Source: Betaproteobacteria bacterium
GTDB lineage: Bacteria > Pseudomonadota > Gammaproteobacteria > Burkholderiales > Rhodocyclaceae
Direction: 5' to 3'
DNA length: 64,000 nucleotides
Assembly: GCA_012026885.1 (NCBI GenBank)
Contig: VEPL01000030.1
Coordinates: 43,924-107,923 of the forward strand
Shown here piece after piece: positions 37,303-45,302 of the stretch. The position numbers and the translations under genes were made by a program. The notes under the pieces were generated by a model that was given only the letters and a program-made list of their open reading frames with translations, searched no databases and was not told the origin of the DNA. The stretch's first letter is position 1. Each line of letters starts with the position of its first letter.

Positions 37303-37521
37303 TCAGCCGCCGGCGACCAGCATCACTGTCTGCCCGGCAAAATCGACGCGCTGGCCCGGGCGCAATTTGGCCCGTTTTCGCGTGTCGACCGCGCCATCCA
37401 CCCTGACGCGGCCTTCGGCGATGGCGGCATGGGCAGCACCGCCCGAGTCGCAGAGGCCGGTAGCCTTTAGCAACTGGTCGAGCTGGATATGATCGCCGCG
37501 CACGGCAAGTTCCATGGTCAT
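37303..37521 (-). CDS. S4-domain RNA-binding protein (YbcJ-like)
   Basis: 72 residues. IQLDQLLKATGLCDSGGAAHAAI, then GRVRVDGAVDTRKRAKLRPG, is an S4 fold of the YbcJ type that binds structured RNA. GGAG lies nine bases before the ATG at 37521; the longer upstream frame includes non-coding-like residues. It converges with the second acyltransferase, four bases apart. Confidence 0.85.
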   Translation of the reverse strand: MTMELAVRGDHIQLDQLLKATGLCDSGGAAHAAIAEGRVRVDGAVDTRKRAKLRPGQRVDFAGQTVMLVAGG

Positions 37522-37736
37522 GCACAAGCTCCGCGCAAACAGGCGTGGCCCGTGAACTCGGCGCAACCGCCGCTGCGTGCGGTCCCGGCGGCGAGGCGGG
37601 TTTCGGGAAAGCGGTGTCTGGCATACGTCATGGCCGCATTGTAGGACGGAATCCTCCACACCGGCCCACAGGGCCGTGCGCAAGGCGTAACATTTGCCCA
37701 ATGTCCACCCAGATACCCGCCCGGCAAGGTGTTCCC

Positions 37737-39140
37737 ATGTTCAATGACGCGATCGGCCGCTCGGCGGCCATCATCGACAGCGATTTCATTGCGCTGGTCC
37801 TCGTCAAGGACAGGCAGATCGTCTGGGCCAACAGGGCCATGCACTGCATCTTCGGCTACGAGCCGGACGAATTGATCGGTATGCCCACCCGCGGCCTGTT
37901 CCTCGATGAAGCGAGCTACCAGGATTTCGGCCGAGAGTCGCTCGCCGTCATCGCGCAAGGCAGGACCTTCCGCTTTGAAATCGAGTTGAGGCGCAAGGAC
38001 GAAACGACCGGCTGGTTTGCCGTCAACGCCTCGGCACTGGTTGGCGACCCCAGCACCGCCGTTGTCGCGATTCTCGACGTCTCGGAACAAAAGGCTGCCG
38101 AACTGGCGCTGAAGTCCAGCGAGGCGCGTTACCGCGCCGTCGTCCAGGACCAGACCGAGGTCATCTGCCGAGTTCTCCCCGACAGCACCTTCCTGTTCGT
38201 CAATGACGTCTACTGCCGACTGTACGGCAAGAGCGCCGACGAAGTGATCGGCCGTCGCTGGCAACCCGGGGCGCATCCCGATGATCTCCCGCTGATCGAG
38301 GCCAGGTTGCACACGATGTCCGCCGAGAACCCGGTGGTGATCAACGAGAACCGGGCCATCCTCGCCGGCGGCGAAATACGCTGGATGCAGTTCGTCAACC
38401 GGGGCACCTTCGATGCAGCGGGAAATCTGCTCGAGATACAGGCCGTTGGGCGTGACATTACGCCACTCGTGGACGCCAGGGAGCGTCTCGAGATGGCGCT
38501 GTCCGGATCGGGACTGGTCCTGTGGGACTGGGAGATACCGGCCCACAAGCTGACCTTCGGCAAGGGCTGGCAAGCATTGCTGGGCTACGTCGAGCCCGCA
38601 GTGGCGACCGATGCCGACGACTGGACACGGCTGATCCACGCAAAGGATCGCGATCGCTTCGAGCGGGCAATTTCAGCCCACCTGAGCGGCGAGACTGCCG
38701 ATTTCGAAGGCGAGGCCCGCTTCCGCCACAAGGACGGGCACTGGCTGACGATCGAGGCGCGCGGCCGGGTTACCTTGCGCGATGCCGGCGGCCTGCCCCT
38801 GCGCATGCTGGGCACGGCACTCGATGTCACTCAGCGCAAGCGCCTGGGTAACGAAGGTGTCACGCTGCTCAAGCAGATCGAGTCGCTGATCCGGGAGGCC
38901 TCGGCAGGCGTGACCGCCGGCAGGGGAGAAGGAAAAGCGCTCCAATGCCTGACCAAACGCGAACGCCAGGTCCTCGGCTTGATCGCTGATGGCATGACCT
39001 CGGCCCAGATTGCGGCGCAGCTCAAGCTGGCCACGAACACGGTCATCAACCATCGCCAGAACATGATGGCCAAGCTCGACCTGCACAACACGGCAGAAAT
39101 CACCCGCTTCGCGATCGATCATGGTCTTGTCGAACATTAG
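37737..39140 (+). CDS. triple-PAS LuxR-type regulator
   Basis: 467 residues. Three PAS domains occur in order: about 20-115 (LVLVKDRQIVWANRAMHCIF), about 125-245 (YRAVVQDQTEVICRVLPDST) and about 255-375 (GSGLVLWDWEIPAHKLTFGK). A LuxR/GerE helix-turn-helix follows at about 400-460 (LTKRERQVLGLIADGMTSAQ). No membrane helix and no kinase domain, so it senses an intracellular signal and binds DNA itself. ATG 37737 has AAGG at good spacing; an in-frame ATG at 37701 is the alternative. Target genes unknown. Confidence 0.88.
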   Translation: MFNDAIGRSAAIIDSDFIALVLVKDRQIVWANRAMHCIFGYEPDELIGMPTRGLFLDEASYQDFGRESLAVIAQGRTFRFEIELRRKDETTGWFAVNASALVGDPSTAVVAILDVSEQKAAELALKSSEARYRAVVQDQTEVICRVLPDSTFLFVNDVYCRLYGKSADEVIGRRWQPGAHPDDLPLIEARLHTMSAENPVVINENRAILAGGEIRWMQFVNRGTFDAAGNLLEIQAVGRDITPLVDARERLEMALSGSGLVLWDWEIPAHKLTFGKGWQALLGYVEPAVATDADDWTRLIHAKDRDRFERAISAHLSGETADFEGEARFRHKDGHWLTIEARGRVTLRDAGGLPLRMLGTALDVTQRKRLGNEGVTLLKQIESLIREASAGVTAGRGEGKALQCLTKRERQVLGLIADGMTSAQIAAQLKLATNTVINHRQNMMAKLDLHNTAEITRFAIDHGLVEH

Positions 39141-39252
39141 CAGCGATCGGGCTACCGAAAACTAGTATATAGACACCAGTTAATCGGGGTTTTCGAGCCA
39201 TTACAATCGGGCAACAGGGAAAGGATAATGACCACAAGCCAATCATCGTCTT

Positions 39253-39657
39253 GTGATCGTGCCCTACGAATTCTCCTGGAACCGCGGTTCGTCCCTGACC
39301 GTAACCTATACGGGCCAGACGAGCGACGCCGAGTTCCTGAAAGCCGTCCTGAGCGAACACGGGGACTACCGCTTCGATACCCTGCGTTGCGTGCTGCATG
39401 ACTTCACCGGTGTCACGGGCTGCTCGTTTACCGACGAGGCCCTGTTCGAAATCGATTACCACAGCATCGGGGCCGCCTTCACCAACCCGAACATCCGGGT
39501 CGCCATCGTCGCTGACCGACCCGACGTCTTGGCCATGTTCGCGGTGTTCCTGGATCGCCGGGAAAGCGCCTACCCGCTGCGGATCTTCGCTTCGCTACCG
39601 GAAGCGCGGCTCTGGCTGGAAGAGAAAACCCGGCCTGAGATCAAACAGCCCGGCTAG
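39253..39657 (+). CDS. hypothetical protein, STAS/SpoIIAA-like fold
   Basis: 134 residues with alternating strands and helices: SLTVTYTGQTSDAEFLKAV, CVLHDFTGVTG, then NIRVAIVADRPDVLAMFAVF, as in STAS-like or SpoIIAA-like proteins. The frame opens right after a stop at 39229; the first start is GTG 39253 with GTG 39259 as alternative, and neither has a ribosome binding site. It lies 112 bases after the PAS-LuxR gene and may be its output or partner. Function unknown. Confidence 0.65.
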   Translation: MIVPYEFSWNRGSSLTVTYTGQTSDAEFLKAVLSEHGDYRFDTLRCVLHDFTGVTGCSFTDEALFEIDYHSIGAAFTNPNIRVAIVADRPDVLAMFAVFLDRRESAYPLRIFASLPEARLWLEEKTRPEIKQPG

Positions 39658-39658
39658 T

Positions 39659-40324
39659 TCACCGGGCGCCCGCCGGGGCATCGCCGACAATCACGATGTG
39701 CACCCGGCACGGGCCGTGGGCCCCGAGGACGATGGTCTGCTCGATGTCGCCGGTTCGTGACGGCCCGGAAACCAGATTGACGGCACGCGGCAGGAAGCCC
39801 GGGCGCTCGCTGCGCAACAGCGCGAAGGCGTCTTCCATCGTCGCGACGACGCGTTCCGCCGGCACGACGGCAACGTGCGTTTCCGGCAGCAGGCTGACGC
39901 TGGCAGGGGTCTCGGGGCCCGACAGCAGTATCAGCGTGCCGGTCTCGGCGATGGCGCAGTAGCATCCGGTGATGCCGACCATGTCGGCATCTTGCGCCGA
40001 GCGCACGGCAGCGGCAATGCCGGCGGCGGACCATGGCAGATCACCGACATCGGCGGTCGCCACGCAATAGCTGTCCAGTCCCTGCGCCGCCAGCCATGCC
40101 GCTACACTCGCCGGGACTTCGCTCGCTGCGGCAACGCGGCTGACCGTGCTGGTCAGACTTTCCGCCCGGGCCACGAAACGCGCCACGAGTTCGCCGCCAA
40201 TGGCCGGTTGCGGCCCGCGCACCGGCGCCGCCAGGAGGGCTTCGGCCTTGGCGCGGCGCCCGGCGGCGTCACCTTTGCCGAGCCCCCGGCGGACACGACC
40301 GAGGATTTCGTCGCGTGCGCTCAT
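39659..40324 (-). CDS. lutC: lactate utilization protein LutC (LUD domain)
   Basis: 221 residues. The LUD domain shows GITGCYCAIAETGTLILLSG, and VAVVPAERVVATMEDAFALL and GPSRTGDIEQTIVLGAHGP close the chain. With LutA and LutB it forms the iron-sulfur L-lactate oxidation complex. Here it is separated from lutB by a truncated dehydrogenase gene; all four genes are read leftwards with small gaps. Its stop is one base from the convergent hypothetical gene. Confidence 0.92.
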   Translation of the reverse strand: MSARDEILGRVRRGLGKGDAAGRRAKAEALLAAPVRGPQPAIGGELVARFVARAESLTSTVSRVAAASEVPASVAAWLAAQGLDSYCVATADVGDLPWSAAGIAAAVRSAQDADMVGITGCYCAIAETGTLILLSGPETPASVSLLPETHVAVVPAERVVATMEDAFALLRSERPGFLPRAVNLVSGPSRTGDIEQTIVLGAHGPCRVHIVIVGDAPAGAR

Positions 40325-40334
40325 GCCGCCCGCA

Positions 40335-41030
40335 TCATGCGGCCACGGCGAACGGCACACCGGCGGCAGCGGCAAGCGCACCGACCTGCACACCCAGTTC
40401 ATCGCCACCGGCGAAGGCCAGGCGGTCGACGCCCGCCGCACACAATCCCTTGATGGCCTCGCTGTCACCATGCAGGACATTGACCACGCCGGCCGGCCAG
40501 CCGGTCCGCGCGGTCAGCTCGCACAGCGCCGCCACCGCCGCCGGTGCCCGCGGGCTGGGCTTGACCACCAGCGTCGCGCCGGCGCGCAGGAGCGGCGCGG
40601 CGAGCGTCGCGAAGCGGGCCAGCGGGCGGCTGGCATCAACGACGACGGCGACGGTTCCGGCGGTAGCGGCCGCGCCTCCGCGCAGCGCGGCGACGGCAGC
40701 CGCGACCTCGGCCTGCGCATCGGCCTCGGCGATGCCGCATTCCTCGCCCAGCAGCCTGGCGAAATGGCCGGTATAGCGGTCGAGGCCATCGGCGAGCGCG
40801 GCGAGCAATGCGGCGCGCTCGTTTGCGCCCGCTGCCTGCCAGCCCGGCGCGGCGGCGCGCGCAGCGGCGGTGGCCGCGCCGGCTTCGGCAGCGCCGCACA
40901 GGGGCACCCGGCGCAAGGCCTCGCCGGAGGCGGGTGCGATGACGTCAAAAAATGAATCGACAACCGTCAGGTAGGCGCGGCCGTCGATCCACAGCGGAAT
41001 GGCCTTGGGGCCTTCGGGTGCGAATTCCAT
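40335..41030 (-). CDS. truncated aldehyde dehydrogenase-like protein within the lut operon
   Basis: 231 residues, about half of a normal aldehyde dehydrogenase (about 490). It begins IPLWIDGRAYLTVVDSFFDV and SGEALRRVPLCG, keeps the cofactor-binding region (GATLVVKPSPRAPAAVAALC, WPAGVVNVLHGDSEAIKGL), and ends shortly after LAFAGGDELGVQVGALAAAA. The domain with the catalytic Cys is absent, so no dehydrogenase activity is expected. Two bases separate it from lutB and 10 from lutC. It is intact as a frame and in operon phase, so it may be a maintained non-enzymatic subunit rather than debris. Confidence 0.82.
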   Translation of the reverse strand: MEFAPEGPKAIPLWIDGRAYLTVVDSFFDVIAPASGEALRRVPLCGAAEAGAATAAARAAAPGWQAAGANERAALLAALADGLDRYTGHFARLLGEECGIAEADAQAEVAAAVAALRGGAAATAGTVAVVVDASRPLARFATLAAPLLRAGATLVVKPSPRAPAAVAALCELTARTGWPAGVVNVLHGDSEAIKGLCAAGVDRLAFAGGDELGVQVGALAAAAGVPFAVAA

Positions 41031-41032
41031 GG

Positions 41033-42475
41033 TCAGTCTTTCTTTCTTGCAGCGTAACGTTCGAGAAAAGTCGGGCCGGACGGCGGCACCAGGTCGCGCC
41101 CGGCACTCCAGCCCGGTGCCAGGCCGAATACGCGAATGCGGCCGCTGTCGTCGGCCAGCCAGCGCAGGTAACGGGCAGCCAGGCGCACGACCAGCCGGTA
41201 AAGGGTCGGACGCCGGGCCAGCCAGCCCCAGGCGCCGAGGCCGAGGCGCTCGGCCAGCGGGCGCAGGCGACGCTCGACCTGCACTTCCCGCAACCGGTGC
41301 ATCAGCGCCGGCAAGGGGATTTCGACCGGGCAAACAACGCCGCACTGGTTGCAGCCGGTAGACGCGTGCGGCAGGTCGAGGGCGTTCTCGATGCCTGTGT
41401 AGAGCGGCGTCAGTACCGATCCCATCGGCCCCGGATAGACCCAGCCGTAGGCATGGCCGCCGAGCGAAAAATAGACGGGACAGTGGTTCATGCACGCACC
41501 GCAGCGGATGCAGCGCAGCATGTCGGCGAAGTCGGAGCCGGCCAGCGCGGCGCGACCGTTATCGACCAGGATGAAGACCGTCTTCTCGGGCCCCTCGCCG
41601 TCGCCGGCGCCGCGCGTGCCGGTGAGCAGCGAGACGTAGTTGGAGATCGTCTGGCCGGTCGCCGAGCGCGGCAGCAAGCGCATCAGGCTGGCGAAGTCCT
41701 CGAGGGTCGGGACGATCTTCTCGATGCCGGTGATGACGACATGGACGCTGGGCAGGGTCGTCACCATGCGCCCGTTGCCCTCGTTGGTGACGAGCGCTGC
41801 CGAGCCGGTCTCGGCGATCAGGAAGTTGGCCCCGGAAATGCCCATGTCGGCCGACAGGAAGTGCTGGCGCAAGACTTCGCGCGCCTCGCGCGCCATGGCC
41901 GGGATGTCGGCCGAACTGCGCGCCTGCAGCGGGCGCCCGTGCTCGGCGGCAAACAGTGCCTCGACCTCGTGGATGGTCTTGTGCACGGCCGGGGCGATGA
42001 TGTGCGAGGGCGCCTCGCCGGCCAGCTGGACGATGTATTCGCCGAGGTCGGTCTCGACCGGCCGGATCCCGGCATCCGCCAGCGCCTCGTTGAGACCTGC
42101 CTCCTCCGAGAGCATCGATTTCGACTTGACCGCCTTGGTAACACCATGGCGGGCGGCAATGTCGAGGACATGGCGGCGGATCTCCGCCCCGTCGCGCGCC
42201 CAGAGGACCTCGGCACCGGTCGCCCGCGCCCTTTCCTCGAAGATCTCCAGCCAGACGTCGAGGTCGTCGACGACACGGCGCCGGATATCGGCGCAGGCCG
42301 TGCGCAAGGCGCCGAACCCGAGGCCGTCGGCGGCCAGGCCGGCTATACCCTTGGCCCGCTTGCCGACGAACAGTGGCCGCGCCTTCTGCAGGGTGCGGCG
42401 CAGGCCAACATCGCCCGCCTGCCGCGCGGCGCGGGCGCGGAAGAACATGGCCTGCGATTGGCCGCCTGCGCTCAC
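41033..42475 (-). CDS. lutB: lactate utilization iron-sulfur protein LutB
   Basis: 480 residues (E. coli YkgF 475). An N-terminal LUD-like domain contains KSKSMLSEEAGLNEALADAG and ADMGISGANFLIAETGSAAL, and the C-terminal half carries two 4Fe-4S motifs, CIRCGACMNHCP and CNQCGVVCP. It is the central electron-transfer subunit of the lactate complex. GTG 42475 overlaps the lutA stop (GTGA); GGAG lies upstream. Confidence 0.94.
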   Translation of the reverse strand: MSAGGQSQAMFFRARAARQAGDVGLRRTLQKARPLFVGKRAKGIAGLAADGLGFGALRTACADIRRRVVDDLDVWLEIFEERARATGAEVLWARDGAEIRRHVLDIAARHGVTKAVKSKSMLSEEAGLNEALADAGIRPVETDLGEYIVQLAGEAPSHIIAPAVHKTIHEVEALFAAEHGRPLQARSSADIPAMAREAREVLRQHFLSADMGISGANFLIAETGSAALVTNEGNGRMVTTLPSVHVVITGIEKIVPTLEDFASLMRLLPRSATGQTISNYVSLLTGTRGAGDGEGPEKTVFILVDNGRAALAGSDFADMLRCIRCGACMNHCPVYFSLGGHAYGWVYPGPMGSVLTPLYTGIENALDLPHASTGCNQCGVVCPVEIPLPALMHRLREVQVERRLRPLAERLGLGAWGWLARRPTLYRLVVRLAARYLRWLADDSGRIRVFGLAPGWSAGRDLVPPSGPTFLERYAARKKD

Positions 42476-43203
42476 GCCGGCTCCGGCCCGGCGAGCACCT
42501 CGGCGACGTGCAGCCCGCGCGTGCTTTCGTCGCCGCGCCGGCGCAGGCGCCCCTCGATGTTGAGCAGGCAGCCAAGATCGCCGCCGACCACGGCATCGGT
42601 GCCGGCCGCCGCGACGGCATCGCACTTGCGCTCGACGATGGCAGTCGAGGTTTCACCGAAGCGTTCGGCGAAGGCGCCACCGAAGCCGCAACATTCCTCG
42701 CAGTCGGCCATTTCGTGCACTTCCAGCCCGTGCACGCCGGCCAGGAGCCGGCGCGGCTGTGCCTTGATCCCGAGCCCGCGCAGCCCCTTGCACGAATCGT
42801 GGTAGGTGACCCGGGCGGCAAATTCACCCGGTACGGAAGCGACCCCGAGCACATCGACGAGGAAGGCGGTGAGCTCCCAGGTGCGGCCGGCAACCGCGGC
42901 AGCCCGTTCTGCCCACTGCGGATCGTCCGCCAGCAGGCGCGGGTAGACATTGCGAATATGGTCGGCGCAGGAACCCGAGGGGACGACGACATGGTCGAAG
43001 CCCTCCAGCTCGGCCACCGCCTTGCGCGCGAGGCCTGCTGCCAGGCCGCGGTTTCCGGCGCTCCATGCCGGTTGACCGCAGCAGGTCTGCGCCGGCGGCA
43101 CGACGACCTCGCAGCCAGCCGCCTCGAGCAGGCGCAGCGCCGCGAAGCCGATCGACGGGCGCATCAGGTCGACCAGGCATGTGACGTAGAGGGCCAAGCG
43201 CAT
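42472..43203 (-). CDS. lutA: lactate utilization protein LutA (CCG domains)
   Basis: 243 residues. Two cysteine-rich CCG domains: QTCCGQPAWSAGNRG in the first half and DCEECCGFGGAFAERFGE in the second, as in LutA/YkgE and HdrD. They bind an iron-sulfur cluster and accept electrons from lactate. ATG 43203 is chosen over the GTG at 43221. It begins the lut operon, divergent from an IclR-type gene. Promoter and operator should lie in 43204-43270. Confidence 0.94.
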   Translation of the reverse strand: MRLALYVTCLVDLMRPSIGFAALRLLEAAGCEVVVPPAQTCCGQPAWSAGNRGLAAGLARKAVAELEGFDHVVVPSGSCADHIRNVYPRLLADDPQWAERAAAVAGRTWELTAFLVDVLGVASVPGEFAARVTYHDSCKGLRGLGIKAQPRRLLAGVHGLEVHEMADCEECCGFGGAFAERFGETSTAIVERKCDAVAAAGTDAVVGGDLGCLLNIEGRLRRRGDESTRGLHVAEVLAGPEPA

Positions 43204-43270
43204 GCTAATATTGCGGCGCACAAACGGAAAGTGGCAATGCTACTCAAACCGCCCTGATAAAGGAATCCAG

Positions 43271-44071
43271 TTGTCCAACGCCGCCCGCGGCCCCGCCATC
43301 GAAAATGCCAAGGCGCCCGTTTCGATCCAGGTCATCGAACGGATGATGACCCTGCTCGACGCGCTGGCCGTCGCGCCCGAGGCGGCCAGCCTGAAGCAGC
43401 TGGCGACGGCCACCGACCTCCACCCGTCGACGGCGCACCGCATCCTTGCCGCGATGACGGCAGCGCGCTTCGTCGAGCGGCATGATGCCGGTACCTACCG
43501 GCTTGGCATCCGGCTGCTCGAACTGGGTAACATCGTCAAGTCGCGCATCAACCTGCGCGAGGTGGCATTGCCCTTCATGCAGGAACTGCACGAATCGGTC
43601 GGCGAAGCGGTGAATCTGGGCGCCCGGCACGACGACGACATCGTTTATCTGGAACGGACTTCCTCGGGCCGCTCCCTGGTCCGCGTCGTCTATCTGGTCG
43701 GCGGCCGCGCCCCGCTGCATCTGACGTCGCTCGGCAAGCTCTTCCTCGCCGGCGACACGCCCCAGGAAATCCGCGCCTACGCCAAGCGCACCGGCCTGCC
43801 GGGCAAAACGCCGCGTTCGCTGACCAGTCTCGTCGCGCTCGAGAAGGAACTCGACAAGGTGCGCCGCCACGGCATCGCCTATGACGACGAGGAAGCCGAG
43901 ATGGGCCTCAAGTGCGTCGCAGCGCCCATCCACGACGACGAGGGCCGCATCGTCGCCGCCCTGTCCGTCTCGGCACCGGCCGACCGCCACGATCCGGCCT
44001 GGGCGCTGCAGGTGCGGCGCTCCGCCGACGCCGTCTCGCAGGCTCTCGGCTATACCGGCACCAAAAAATAA
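43271..44071 (+). CDS. IclR-family regulator, probable control of lut genes
   Basis: 266 residues. A winged helix-turn-helix at about residues 20-75 (IERMMTLLDALAVAPEAASL, ATDLHPSTAHRILAAMTAA), then the IclR effector domain with GEAVNLGARHDDDIVYLERT and LGKLFLAG. The start is TTG at 43271, directly after AAAGGAATCCAG; the longer frame would extend into the promoter of lutA. Divergent position makes lut regulation likely. Its last codons overlap a terminator for the convergent pbpG. Confidence 0.9.
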   Translation: MSNAARGPAIENAKAPVSIQVIERMMTLLDALAVAPEAASLKQLATATDLHPSTAHRILAAMTAARFVERHDAGTYRLGIRLLELGNIVKSRINLREVALPFMQELHESVGEAVNLGARHDDDIVYLERTSSGRSLVRVVYLVGGRAPLHLTSLGKLFLAGDTPQEIRAYAKRTGLPGKTPRSLTSLVALEKELDKVRRHGIAYDDEEAEMGLKCVAAPIHDDEGRIVAALSVSAPADRHDPAWALQVRRSADAVSQALGYTGTKK

Positions 44072-44089
44072 GGGCCGCTTGCGCGGCCC
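44061..44089 (-). terminator. intrinsic terminator of pbpG
   Basis: GGGCCGC and GCGGCCC (44072-44078, 44083-44089) form a stem with a four-base loop, followed on the leftward strand by TTATTTTTTGG (44071-44061). It overlaps the end of the convergent iclR-type gene. Confidence 0.75.
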
Positions 44090-44112
44090 TGCAGCGGTGA
44101 ATTCCGGCCCGC

Positions 44113-45198
44113 TCAGGCGTGACGCCGGCCGTTGTCGGTGCCGGCGCTCTCCATCCAGCGCTTGATCCGCATCGCATCACCGACCCGCGTCATCTTGCCG
44201 GTCGAGTCGAGGAGCACGATGACCACCGGCTTGTCGGCAACACGCGCCTGCATGACAAGGCAGCGACCGGCCTCGGAAATGTAGCCGGTCTTCGAGACTC
44301 CGATTTCCCAGTTGTCGTTGCGCACCAGCGCGTTGGTATTGCGGAATTGCTGCAGACGGCCGTTGAGTTCGATCGTCGCCTCGTCCGTTGTCGACAGCTC
44401 GCGGATTACCGCGTAGTTGGCTGCCGCAGCAACCATGCGCGCCAGATCGTGCGCGGTGGAGACATTATTGCTGGAGAGACCGGTCGGCTCTTCGAAACGT
44501 GAACTGCGCATGCCGAGTTCGCGCGCCTTGGCATTCATTGCCCGGACAAAGGCAGGCATCCCGCCGGGATAGTGCCGGCCGAGCGCATTGGCGGCGCGGT
44601 TCTCGGAAGACATCAGCGCCAGCAGCATCGCTGTCTGGCGGGTCATGGCCGTCCCGACCGGGATACGCGAACGGGTTCCCTTCAGGGTATCCACATCATC
44701 TTCGCTGATGTGGACGAGTTCGTTGGCATCGAGCCCGGCATCGAGGACAACCATCGCCGTCATCAGCTTGGATATCGAGGCGATTGGCACGACGACGTCG
44801 GCCTGCTTCTCGAGCAATTCGCGTCCGGTCTCCTGGTCGATGACAAGTGCCGAGGCCGAATAGAGGGCCAGCCGTCCCGGGTCGACGTCGGCCATGCTGA
44901 CCTTGCGCAGGGGCTTGCGCGCGGTTTCCCCGACAATGGCCGCCTGCTGGCGCGGCGGGTTGGTTGCGCCCTTGGCCTGCTTGCCCTTCGCCGGGCTGGC
45001 AGTCTTGCTCAATTCAGTCCGCGCGACTGGCTGGCGCGCGCCGCTGGCAGCCAGTTTTTCCGCCGGCTTCCCCGCAGCCTTGTCCGCCGGCTTGCGAACA
45101 CCGCTCTTCGACGCTTCGCCAGCGGCCAAGGCTGGCCCTGCTACTGTAAGCCCGACCAGCGCACCCGCCAGAATCGCCTTCTTCATTGCCTGCTTCAT
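44113..45198 (-). CDS. pbpG: D-alanyl-D-alanine endopeptidase (PBP7-like)
   Basis: 361 residues. A signal peptide ends near residue 26 (GLTVAGPALAAGE), followed by a low-complexity, Lys/Ala-rich linker to about residue 100. The peptidase domain has the three active-site motifs SISK (Ser141-Lys144), SEN (Ser198-Asn200) and KTG (303-305). It cleaves peptidoglycan cross-links in the periplasm. The long linker is unusual for PBP7 and may span to the wall. Promoter and terminator are both visible. Confidence 0.93.
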   Translation of the reverse strand: MKQAMKKAILAGALVGLTVAGPALAAGEASKSGVRKPADKAAGKPAEKLAASGARQPVARTELSKTASPAKGKQAKGATNPPRQQAAIVGETARKPLRKVSMADVDPGRLALYSASALVIDQETGRELLEKQADVVVPIASISKLMTAMVVLDAGLDANELVHISEDDVDTLKGTRSRIPVGTAMTRQTAMLLALMSSENRAANALGRHYPGGMPAFVRAMNAKARELGMRSSRFEEPTGLSSNNVSTAHDLARMVAAAANYAVIRELSTTDEATIELNGRLQQFRNTNALVRNDNWEIGVSKTGYISEAGRCLVMQARVADKPVVIVLLDSTGKMTRVGDAMRIKRWMESAGTDNGRRHA

Positions 45199-45235
45199 TC
45201 GGTGCCTCCCGCACTACTTGGGAACAGTTTAGCCC

Positions 45236-45263
45236 AGTTTAGCAGGGGCCCGAAAAAAATCAA
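45236..45263 (-). promoter_or_regulatory. sigma70-type promoter of pbpG
   Basis: On the leftward strand TTGATT (45263-45258) and TAAACT (45241-45236) are spaced by 16 bases, 38 bases before the ATG. The -10 sequence lies in a short direct repeat (GCTAAACTG twice). Confidence 0.55.
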
Positions 45264-45302
45264 TGAAAATATGAAGATACGATACCTACTTGAGCCAAAT
45301 TG

